Shown: positions 1 through 7,498 of the stretch, piece after piece
How the letters are laid out: each line of letters opens with the position of its first letter
Numbering within the stretch: the first letter of the stretch is position 1
DNA from: Streptomyces sp. NBC_01198
Lineage (GTDB): Bacteria > Actinomycetota > Actinomycetes > Streptomycetales > Streptomycetaceae
Length of the DNA stretch: 64,000 nucleotides
Assembly: GCF_036010485.1 (NCBI RefSeq)
Contig: NZ_CP108568.1
Coordinates: 3,727,001 to 3,791,000, forward strand
Direction of reading: 5' to 3'
Program-made: the position numbers and the translations under genes
The notes under the pieces: model-generated
What the model was told of the DNA's origin: nothing
Seen by the model: only the letters and a program-made list of their open reading frames with translations
Database searches by the model: none

Positions 1-2
1 CG

Positions 3-143
3 GTGCCCGGAGACCTCGCCGCCCCCGCCGACCTCGTCCAGCGCCTGGAGCGCTCGCGAGTTCCACGGTCGGCGCCGGGAATCCGTGAGCGTTCCCGGGG
101 AGCCGGCCCGGCGGACGACGGGCCGCCGGCGCCCATAAGGTAC
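3..143 (+). other. possible 3' end of an upstream gene, unassigned
   Basis: An open frame enters from the left edge and stops with TGA just before 144. The first 18 codons have strongly GC-biased third positions and read as a plausible helical C-terminus (DLAAPADLVQRLERS). The bias then fades, which could mean a decayed tail. The frame has no recognisable domain and no visible start. The rest of the stretch up to the toxin start at 208 shows nothing else convincing. It could equally be intergenic sequence. Confidence 0.2.
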
Positions 144-207
144 TGACGCGGCTACGGATGGTTGCTAGGTTCGAGAGCACTGGCCTGCTGCCGTGGGGGT
201 GGGGCGT

Positions 208-2294
208 ATGGGCTTCAAGTCGTTCGTCAACAAGCTCGGGGACGGTGTCGAGCACGGCGTCGACAAGGTCAAGAAGAAGGCCGGCGAGCTCGTCGACGAC
301 GGGGCTCATCTCGTCGGCGACGGCCTCGACCACGTCGGCCTGGACGATGCCGCGGACTGGGCCGAGGACAAGGGCGACCAGATCGCGGACGACCTCGGCG
401 CCCACGTCGCCGAGCAGCAACTCGGGCAGACCGACGACCCCAAGGAGTTGCTGCACGGCGAGTCGGGGAAGATCCAGGACGTCGCCCTCCACCTCGGGAT
501 GCTGTCCAAGGCGTTCGAGACGGGGCACACCGGCCTGATACCTACAACGCGTCCGTCGACCGCTACCACGACGACGTCAAGGCCTACAACGACAAGGTCG
601 ACGACGGCAAGGATCCCGGCGCCGAACCCGTCGCCCCGGGCGCTTTCACCGACCCCGGCGCTGCGGACAGGCAGAACGCCCGGCAGACCCTGGAAGCCGC
701 CCGCAAGCAGCGCGACACCGCCGCCGGACAGGCCGAGACCGCGGTCAGGACGGCAACCGCCCTGGCCCCGGCCAGGCCGGACTTCTCCGACCGGATGGTG
801 AACGACTTCGGCAACGTCCTCATGGCCCTCGCCACCGACGGCGGCAGCGCGGGAGCCAAGGCCGCCGAGAACATCGCCAAGGACGCCGCGGAAGGCGCCG
901 GCGAGCAGGCCGCCAGGGACGCCGCTCGCGCCGCTGCCCAGGACCCGCTCAAGGCGGGGATCCGCAAGGGCGCGAAGGACTGCGTGGGCGACCCGATCGA
1001 CGTCGCCACCGGTGACGTGCTCCTCACGCAGATCGACCTGACCCTCCCGGGAACCCTCCCCCCTCGTCCTCGAACGCACCCACCTGTCCTCGTACCGCAC
1101 CGGCCGCCTCTTCGGCCCGTCGTGGGCCTCCGCTCTCGACCAGCGCCTCGAACTCGACGCCCAGGGCACGGTGTTCGTCACCGATGACGGCGCCGTGCTG
1201 CTCTACCCGGTGCCGGAGCCGCACGTGCCCGTTCTGCCGCTCGCGGGACCCCGCTGGCCGCTGGAGTGGGACGGCGTCCCCGGCAGCCCCCTGCGCATCA
1301 CCGATGCCGGCATACCCCGCGGGATCCGGCACTCCGGCGGCTACCAGGTCCCGGTCGACACCGCCGGGGGCCGCGTCACCGGGCTGCGCCTCCTCGGGGG
1401 CGACCGGAGCGACGTCCAGGTGCGCGCCTTCGGGTACGAGTCCGGCGGGCACCTCGGCGAGGTCGTCAACTCAGCCGGGCAGCCCTATCGGTTCACCTAC
1501 GACCGGGCCGGCCGCATCACGTCCTGGACCGACCGCAACGACGCCGCCTACCACTACGCGTACGACTCCGGTGGCCGCTGCGTCGCCACGCACGGGCCCG
1601 ACGGCCACCTCGACAGCACTCTGAGCTATGACGACGCCGCCCGCACCACCGTGTTCACCGACTCGCTGGGCCATCGGCGCACCTATACCCACAACACCGC
1701 GTACCGCCTCGTCGCCGAAACCGATCCGCTCGGCCACACCACCACCCGCCAGTGGGACACCGAGAACCGGCTGACCGCGATCACCGACCCGCTGGGCAGG
1801 ACGACGCGTTACGCCTACGACGGCCCTTCGCACGCGCAGCCGTCGGTCATCACCCAGCCGGACGGCACGTCGGCGACGGCCACCTACAAGGCCTGGGGAC
1901 GGCCGCTCGCCGTCACCGATCCGGGCGGCGGGGTCTGGCGGCACACCTACGACGAGCGCGGCAACCTGGCGTCCCTGACCGACCCTTCGGGAGCCGCGAC
2001 GGTCTACGCGTACGACTCCGCGGGCGCGCCGGTGTCCGTCACCGACCCCTGGGTCTGGACGCGGCGCCCGATCACCATGCCTACGTTCCCAATCCGCTGC
2101 TCTGGCCGATCCGCTCGGACTCTCCTGCGATCCCGCAGGTCCGGGCAACGCCGCGAACTACGCGAAGCAGTTGCGCTACCTCCAGCAGGCGCAGAAATAG
2201 GGTCCGCGTCGGTCGCCCGGACGCCAAGGTGACCGGAGGCAAGAAGGTCCACTGCCTCTTCGACGCCCAGGGCAACTACATCGGCACGTTCTGA
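208..2294 (+). pseudogene. wrecked RHS/YD-repeat polymorphic toxin
   Basis: This is the remains of a large secreted toxin of the RHS/YD-repeat type. The ATG at 208 opens an amphipathic N-terminus (KSFVNKLGDGVEHGVDKVKKK) typical of Streptomyces proteins thought to leave by a type VII-like route. The frame changes near 537. A second frame carries a charged helical segment and the usual junction motif DPIDVATGDVLL. An over-long run of six C at 1058-1063 shifts the frame again. From there to about 2045 there are several YD repeats (YAYDSGG, YTHNTAYR, YDERGNL). The text then jumps straight to the end-of-core signature (HAYVPNPLLW, then DPLGLSCDPAG in another frame), so most of the RHS core is missing. 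A TAG at 2198 and a further frame follow, ending in GKKVHCLFDAQGNYIGTF, the likely end of the toxin tip. At least four lesions make an intact product impossible. One C-run could be a sequencing error, but the deletions are not explained that way. Confidence 0.85.
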
Positions 2295-2318
2295 CGACAC
2301 CCACGAGCCTGAGAGACA

Positions 2319-2582
2319 ATGGACGAGCGCCTTACCCGACAGATCAAGACGAGGCTGGAATCGCTGGTGAACGATTCCACCGCCGATGTCTCCGGAATCG
2401 CCGACTGGGCGTTGGAGACGATGCAGGGTGACGACCCGCTGCTGGAACAGGAACCGGTCTGGCGCGCGCTCGACGAATTGAGCGCCGCCGACTCGATGAC
2501 CGGCCCCGGGAGTTTCCTGTACGGCCCGGCCGACTTCCGCGCGTGGCTGCGGGAGTTCACCGCGTCCTGCCCCGACGCCTGA
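2319..2582 (+). CDS. small acidic protein, likely immunity protein of the adjacent toxin
   Basis: The product has 87 residues, is acidic and soluble, and has no signal peptide or membrane segment. It begins at ATG 24 bp after the last toxin frame and keeps normal actinomycete codon bias. Features are a Trp-rich pattern (ADWALETMQGDDP, WRALDELSAAD, FRAWLREF) and a compact alpha-helical look. I do not recognise a named immunity family. The position directly after an RHS toxin tip, in the same direction, is the classical place for the immunity gene, and that is the main argument. It appears intact although the toxin is destroyed. It could instead be an unrelated small conserved protein. Confidence 0.6.
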   Translation: MDERLTRQIKTRLESLVNDSTADVSGIADWALETMQGDDPLLEQEPVWRALDELSAADSMTGPGSFLYGPADFRAWLREFTASCPDA

Positions 2583-2631
2583 CCTCCGGCCTGCCCGCGC
2601 CTGCCGCACGGACGCGTGAAGCGGGGGAGGT

Positions 2632-4191
2632 TCACAGGTGGGAGACCACGGTGCGGAGTGCGAGGTGGACCGCGCTTCGGGCCTCGTCGGAGTGGTCGGG
2701 CGTCTCGAATCCGTGGGCCGCAGACGGGATGTCGACGACCTGGACGCCCACCTCGGCGGCGAGCGCCGCGGCAAGGAAGTCCTCGACGGTCGCGGCGAAC
2801 TCGGCGCGCTCGCGCCCCACGCGGGTCAGCACGACCGGGAGCCGGCCCGCGGCGCGTACCGCCTCCGCGGGGCGGAAGCGGGGCCCCGGCACTCCCCAGC
2901 CCGGGAACGGGGCCAGCAGCGGATACGTCAGCGCGAGGCACCGCAGCCAGTCCGGCGGGGCGGCGAGCCAGTCGGCCGCGAGCAGGCCGCCCACGGAGAA
3001 GAACCAGAGCGCCACCCGGTCCGCGTCGACCCGTGGATGTGCCCGCGCGACGGCGACCGCGTCCGCGACGTCCTGCGCCGCGCGCTCGAAGCCCGCCAGG
3101 TCGTGCAGCCGGTGGTCCACCGTGACGCCGACCGCGCCGAGGTCCGCCGCTAGGCGGGCGTAGCCGAGGAAGGCCGGCCAGTCGCGTGGTGTCGGCCGTG
3201 CGCCTTCCGGTACGGGGCCGCCGTGCACGAACACCACCGCGGGGTACGGGCCGTCCGCGTCGGGCAGGTGGAGGTCGACGCGACCCACCCGCTCGCGCGG
3301 GCGCTCGGCCACGTCGATCAGGAACGGCCGCAGGTGCTCGGGCCGTTCGGCTCCGGACGGCGGCCGCACCGCGGTGCCCTCGCCCGCGGCGGCGCGCAGC
3401 AGGACGCGGGCCGTCGCGTCCGGCTCGGACAGCATCGGCCAGTGCCCGGTCGCCATCTCCAGGTAACTCAGGTGCGGGGCTGCCAGATAGGCCAGGCGCG
3501 GATCGCCCAGCCGGAGCGCGGCGTCGATCATCGCCAGGCTCGACCCGTTGGCCGCGCACAGCACGCCGGTCACCGGCAGCGGACCGGAGGCGCCCGCCGC
3601 GCCGTTCAGCCGCAGTGGCTGCGCCAGCGTGGCCCACGGCTGCGGCACCGCCCGCCGTGCCAACCGGGCAGAACCGGCCGCGCCGACCCCCTGGAGGCTG
3701 CCCCAGGCCCGCCATCCCTCCGCCGTCGGCGGCGCCAACTCGGCGGCGGCGCCGGCGTCTTCCGGTGCTGCCGTGATCCCGCGCAACAGCTCGTCGCGCA
3801 GCGCCTGTTCCGGCACCAGCGCGGCCGCCGGATCCCCGTCCATCGGCATCTGCGTGTCGACCAGGACGATCCGCGCGACCCGGTCCGGCAGCCGGTCCGC
3901 CGCGCCGACCACCGGGTGGACGCCGTAGCAGTGGCCGACGAGCACCACCGCGGGCGCGTGCGTGCCCTCCACCGCCCGCAGCACGTCGGCGATGTGCGTC
4001 TCCAGGTCGGCACCCGCTCCTTCGCCGGCCGCCCCGTCCTGCCCGCCGGGGCCGCCCATGCCGCTGAGCGTCAGCGGATACGCCTCGGCGCCGGCCTCGC
4101 GCAGCCGCTCAGCCACCTCCTGCCAGATCCATCCGCCGGTGTGCAGGCCCGGCACCAGGATGAACGCGGTATCAGCCACCGTCACTGCCAT
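2632..4191 (-). CDS. two-domain alpha/beta hydrolase fusion protein
   Basis: The 519-residue cytosolic protein carries two alpha/beta-hydrolase folds in tandem. Residues 1 to about 240 form an esterase-like domain. It has an oxyanion-type start (FILVPGLHTGG), a nucleophile elbow reading GHCYG where most relatives have Ser, and a late His (GHWPMLSEP). From about residue 270 a second domain begins (PAVVFVHGGPVPEG). It has an elbow FFSVGG and a C-terminal His (SAAHGFE), as in esterase/dienelactone-hydrolase relatives. The start ATG at 4191 is chosen because the longer open frame upstream runs back through the divergent MerR gene. The gene lies 114 bp from merR and is preceded by a MerR-type promoter, so it is the probable target of that regulator. 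The substrate is unknown. Confidence 0.8.
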   Translation of the reverse strand: MAVTVADTAFILVPGLHTGGWIWQEVAERLREAGAEAYPLTLSGMGGPGGQDGAAGEGAGADLETHIADVLRAVEGTHAPAVVLVGHCYGVHPVVGAADRLPDRVARIVLVDTQMPMDGDPAAALVPEQALRDELLRGITAAPEDAGAAAELAPPTAEGWRAWGSLQGVGAAGSARLARRAVPQPWATLAQPLRLNGAAGASGPLPVTGVLCAANGSSLAMIDAALRLGDPRLAYLAAPHLSYLEMATGHWPMLSEPDATARVLLRAAAGEGTAVRPPSGAERPEHLRPFLIDVAERPRERVGRVDLHLPDADGPYPAVVFVHGGPVPEGARPTPRDWPAFLGYARLAADLGAVGVTVDHRLHDLAGFERAAQDVADAVAVARAHPRVDADRVALWFFSVGGLLAADWLAAPPDWLRCLALTYPLLAPFPGWGVPGPRFRPAEAVRAAGRLPVVLTRVGRERAEFAATVEDFLAAALAAEVGVQVVDIPSAAHGFETPDHSDEARSAVHLALRTVVSHL

Positions 4192-4271
4192 TTGCGTCAA
4201 CTCCCACGTCTCGTACGGCGCGTGCGACCCGCACACGCCCCGGGCGGCGCGGCGCCGTCCGGTCCGCAAGT

Positions 4272-4302
4272 ACCGTAGGAACTCCCCCTGAGGGAGGTTC
4301 AA
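4272..4302 (-). promoter_or_regulatory. MerR-type promoter with 19-bp spacer for the hydrolase gene
   Basis: Read on the minus strand, TTGAAC (4302-4297) and TACGGT (4277-4272) are separated by exactly 19 bp. The spacer is filled by an imperfect inverted repeat (CCTCCC, CTCAGG, GGGAG). A 19-bp spacer with a dyad between -35 and -10 is the hallmark of promoters that MerR-family activators untwist. The right half also overlaps the ribosome-binding site of merR, so binding could repress merR itself. Confidence 0.7.
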
Positions 4303-4305
4303 GCC

Positions 4306-5253
4306 ATGCCACCCGAGCGCCTGTTCAGCATCGGCGAGCTGGCCGGCCACGCCGGTGTCACCGTCAAGACCGTGCGGTTCTACTCCGACCGCGGCCTGCT
4401 GCCCGAGGCCTACCGCAGCGCCGGCGGGCATCGCAGGTACGGTCCCGGGGCACTGGACCGGCTCCGCACGATCCGGTCGCTGCGGGCGCTCGGGCTCGGC
4501 CTGCCCGACATCGCCCGCGTCGTGCGGGAGGACGAGCACGCCCACGGGCCCGCGCCGGACGCGATACCGCTCGGCGGCGCGCTGGAGGACGCCGTGGCGG
4601 GCCGCCTGCGCGACGTCGGGTCGCGACTGGCCGCGTTGCGCTGGCAGGAGACGGCGCTCCGGCTGCTGCACGGCTGCGGCCCCCAGGAGCGGGCCGAGCG
4701 CCTGGCGCTGCTCGGTGCGGTGTGCGCGACCGCGACCCCGCCCAGCACGGCCGCGATGGCGCGGTTCTGGCGGCGCTGGCTGCCGCCGCGGATGCCGGCG
4801 CGGACCGTCGCACGCGTCCTCGACCAGGCCGTCCCGCAGCCGCCGGACGACCCGACGCCCGAGCAGGCGCTCGCCTTCGCCCGGCTGCACGCCTTCGTCT
4901 CCGGCGACTGTTCCGGCAGCACCGGCAGCGGCCAGCCCGCGGCGCACCGCACGGACGCGGGACACCGGCCGGCCGTGCTGTACGAAGGGCTGGGAGAGGC
5001 CTACGAGTTGGCGGCGCCGCACCTGCGCGCCGGACGCGCACCGCACGCGGGCGAGGCGCTGGACTGCTTCGTCGCGGCCTACGCGGCGTCCCAGCGGCTC
5101 CTGGACACCGCCGCCTTCCGCCGCGAACTGGGCGCCGTCCTGGCGGCCGACCCCCGTATCGACCACTACTGGGACCTGGTCGCCCGTATCACCGGCCCAT
5201 CCCGCCCCAGCCCCGGCGCCGCCCACACCTGGCTGACCACCGCACTCGCCTGA
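4306..5253 (+). CDS. MerR-family transcriptional regulator
   Basis: The 315-residue regulator has an N-terminal winged helix-turn-helix (FSIGELAGHAGVTVKTVRFYSDRGLLPEA, then the conserved GHRRY) and the helical linker that dimerises MerR proteins. About 200 further residues form a helical effector region without an obvious metal site. The few Cys residues are not arranged as in metal sensors. The start ATG follows GAGGG at a suitable distance. It is transcribed away from the two-domain hydrolase, and a 19-bp-spacer promoter lies in the shared gap, so it most likely activates the hydrolase gene in response to an organic ligand. The ligand cannot be read from sequence. Confidence 0.92.
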   Translation: MPPERLFSIGELAGHAGVTVKTVRFYSDRGLLPEAYRSAGGHRRYGPGALDRLRTIRSLRALGLGLPDIARVVREDEHAHGPAPDAIPLGGALEDAVAGRLRDVGSRLAALRWQETALRLLHGCGPQERAERLALLGAVCATATPPSTAAMARFWRRWLPPRMPARTVARVLDQAVPQPPDDPTPEQALAFARLHAFVSGDCSGSTGSGQPAAHRTDAGHRPAVLYEGLGEAYELAAPHLRAGRAPHAGEALDCFVAAYAASQRLLDTAAFRRELGAVLAADPRIDHYWDLVARITGPSRPSPGAAHTWLTTALA

Positions 5254-5326
5254 CACCCGGCGCCGGCCGCGGGCCCCGCCACGGGCGGCATCCACCCGCC
5301 GACCGTCGCCAAGTCCCGCCGGCCGG

Positions 5327-7354
5327 TCACGAGTCGGCGGTGGGCGCCTGCGCCCGCGCGATGACGTCGAGCAAGTCCACCAGAACCGCCCAGGAGTTGG
5401 TGAGGCCGACCGCGCCCGCCTCCTCGGCCTGGCGGTGGTTCTGGCCGGAGACCTGGCCGGTGTAGAACACCACGGGTCCGCCGTATCCGGCCGCCCGGTA
5501 TTCGCTCACCGCACGGAAACCCGCGGTCGCGTCGCCGTCCCGCTTCGTGTCGGAGACGAGCACGTCGGGTGCGGCGTGCCGCAGCAGCCGGTCGACCGCC
5601 TCCCCCGTGCTCAGGGCCGCGGTGACCACGGCTCCGACCTGGCGCAGTTCCTGCACCAGATGCACCACGGACTCGGGCTTGTCGTCCACCCACAGGATGT
5701 CGAGCGGGAGGGACTCGGGGCGCGATTCGGCGGCCTGCCTGCGCCCGTCCTGTCCTGAGTCCTCCGTCCGCGGATACTGGTACGAGCCGGTGCGGCCGGA
5801 CTCGACGAGGCCGCCCCCGGGCGGCGCCGGATCGGCGGGAACCGGTTCGGGTTCGCGGCCGCCCCTCGCCGACGACCGCTCCGACAGCCGCTGCCGGGAC
5901 GGCGGCAGCGTGGTCTGCGGGAGCCGTCCCGCCGCCAGGGGTGACTGCTGGAGCAGCCGCAGGGCCGAGGGCCCGGCCGAGCCCTGCCGGATCAGCTCGC
6001 GCAGCCGGTCCGCGTAGGGCAGGCCGTTCAGCTCGGTGATCAGCCGCACGAAGGTGAGGTCGGCGGCCAGTTGGGGGAAGACGGGCGGCAACTGCTGCTC
6101 GAGCAGCTGCAGGTAGCTGTCCCAGCGCTCCGCGTCGCCGCGGTCGGGTCGGGGCAGCAGCCATTGGTCGGCGAAGCCGTCGAGGGCGTTCCAGCGCGGG
6201 TCGTCAGGGGTCACGGCGCGTCGCCGGAGCATGCCGCGTGCCTCGTAGTACCGGACGAAGTCGCCGATCATGTCGGTGCCGTCCGGCTGGCCCGCGGCGC
6301 GGTGGAAGTCGGGGTAGAGGTGCTGGAGCAGCACCGCGCGGACCGTCGCCTCCGGCTCCACGCCGGCCCAGCGCTGGTCGAGCTGGTACATCACCAGCCC
6401 GTTGATCAGCCGCTTGATACGGCGCGGGTTGCGGCCGGTGCGCTCGGCCACCAGGCTGGCCAGTCCGGGCGTGACGAACCGCTCGGTGCCGGACAGTTCC
6501 GCGTACCGCTGGACCAGCGCGGCGGCGCGCTCCACCCCCGGGGTCGGCACCCGGAAGCTCATCTGGACGATCTTCTCCAGGTAGTCCGCGCTCGGTGACG
6601 GGCCGCCCGCCGCGGCCGCCGCGGCCAGCCGTGACTGGTCGCAGCCGAGGACGAAGACGAGCCCCGGCACGTCGAGATAGACCTTGACGGCCTCGCACAC
6701 CGCGTGCACCGTCTCGTCCGAGCAGCGGTCGAGATCGTCCACGAACACCACGAGCAGACGGCGCCGCCCGGGCCCCTCACCGGCGTGCGACCACTCGGTC
6801 GCCATCTCCTTGATGAGCTGGCGGACGTCGTTACGCGTCGCCGCGTCGGTCTCCATCCGGGACCACAGCTCGTCCACGACCTGCCCCGCGTGCAGCAGTC
6901 CCAGCGCCACTGCCGTGGTGGTGCGCAGCACCCGCAGCGCAGTCCGGTGCTCCCGCGCGCGGTTGAGGGCGCGGCGCAGCACATTGCGGTCGAACCGCAT
7001 CAGCACGGACTTGAGCAGGCCTTCGAGCGCGTCGGCGCCGTGCGAGGTCCAGGCGTTGAACCACAGGCACTCCGTGCGCGGGTACTGCGCGAGCACCTCG
7101 GCGACCTGGTGCATCAGGCTGGACTTGCCCATGCCCCAGCCGGCGTCGACGGCGACGGTGAACGGAGTGGAGTTCCGCGAGGCGGCGATCAGATCCGCGA
7201 GGCGGCCGGCGATGGGGCGGGTGCCGAGCACGTCCTCGTCCTGGTCCTCGCTGAACCCGGAGCCACGCAGCGGCTCGTCGTTGAGGAACGCGTAGCCGGG
7301 TGCGGACTGGGGTCCTTCGTACGGTAAGCGTGGCGGAACGGCGGAGTTGCCCAC
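5327..7354 (-). CDS. KAP-family P-loop NTPase with C-terminal receiver-like domain
   Basis: The protein has 675 residues. Residues 40-400 form a KAP NTPase (a STAND-like P-loop family). The P-loop GWGMGKSS lies near 72-79 and the Walker B strand LLVVFVDDLDRC near 200-211, followed by the typical sensor region (LGCDQSRLAAA) and the arginine-rich NPRRIKRLING. The low hydrophobic stretch near 145-160 could touch the membrane, as in other KAP proteins. After a Pro/Gly/Arg-rich linker (about 480-545), residues 549-670 look like a response-regulator receiver. They have the acidic pair WVDD (557-558), an Asp at 602 in the phospho-acceptor position, a Thr at 632 (FYTG), and GLTN where the usual Lys should be. 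The start is GTG with no clear Shine-Dalgarno sequence and may be leaderless. Codon 10 is TTA. KAP NTPases are repeatedly found in phage-defence loci. A defence role here is inference. Confidence 0.85.
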   Translation of the reverse strand: MGNSAVPPRLPYEGPQSAPGYAFLNDEPLRGSGFSEDQDEDVLGTRPIAGRLADLIAASRNSTPFTVAVDAGWGMGKSSLMHQVAEVLAQYPRTECLWFNAWTSHGADALEGLLKSVLMRFDRNVLRRALNRAREHRTALRVLRTTTAVALGLLHAGQVVDELWSRMETDAATRNDVRQLIKEMATEWSHAGEGPGRRRLLVVFVDDLDRCSDETVHAVCEAVKVYLDVPGLVFVLGCDQSRLAAAAAAGGPSPSADYLEKIVQMSFRVPTPGVERAAALVQRYAELSGTERFVTPGLASLVAERTGRNPRRIKRLINGLVMYQLDQRWAGVEPEATVRAVLLQHLYPDFHRAAGQPDGTDMIGDFVRYYEARGMLRRRAVTPDDPRWNALDGFADQWLLPRPDRGDAERWDSYLQLLEQQLPPVFPQLAADLTFVRLITELNGLPYADRLRELIRQGSAGPSALRLLQQSPLAAGRLPQTTLPPSRQRLSERSSARGGREPEPVPADPAPPGGGLVESGRTGSYQYPRTEDSGQDGRRQAAESRPESLPLDILWVDDKPESVVHLVQELRQVGAVVTAALSTGEAVDRLLRHAAPDVLVSDTKRDGDATAGFRAVSEYRAAGYGGPVVFYTGQVSGQNHRQAEEAGAVGLTNSWAVLVDLLDVIARAQAPTADS

Positions 7355-7362
7355 GGTCGGCC

Positions 7363-7403
7363 ATGCTAGCCGCGCCCTGCGGACGACGCAGGCGGACGTC
7401 CGC
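7363..7403 (-). promoter_or_regulatory. candidate leaderless promoter and 12-bp palindrome upstream of the KAP gene
   Basis: The perfect palindrome GCGGACGTCCGC lies at 7392-7403. TAGCAT, a plausible -10 element on the minus strand, lies at 7368-7363, eight bases before the GTG start of the KAP gene. There is no ribosome-binding site in between, so a leaderless transcript starting near the GTG is possible. No good -35 box is visible. The palindrome could be an operator. Confidence 0.35.
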
Positions 7404-7498
7404 GCCGCGGTGACCGCCGAGCACCGCCGCGGCGTCCGCCCGGGGAAGTGGCCCGGGGGGACGCCGCGGCGGGACAGGACGGGAACAGCGGGATACGG

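Noticed and set aside
2632-5295. 887-codon minus-strand open frame
   Set aside because: The first 368 codons run antisense through the MerR gene and have no protein-like content. The real gene starts at 4191.
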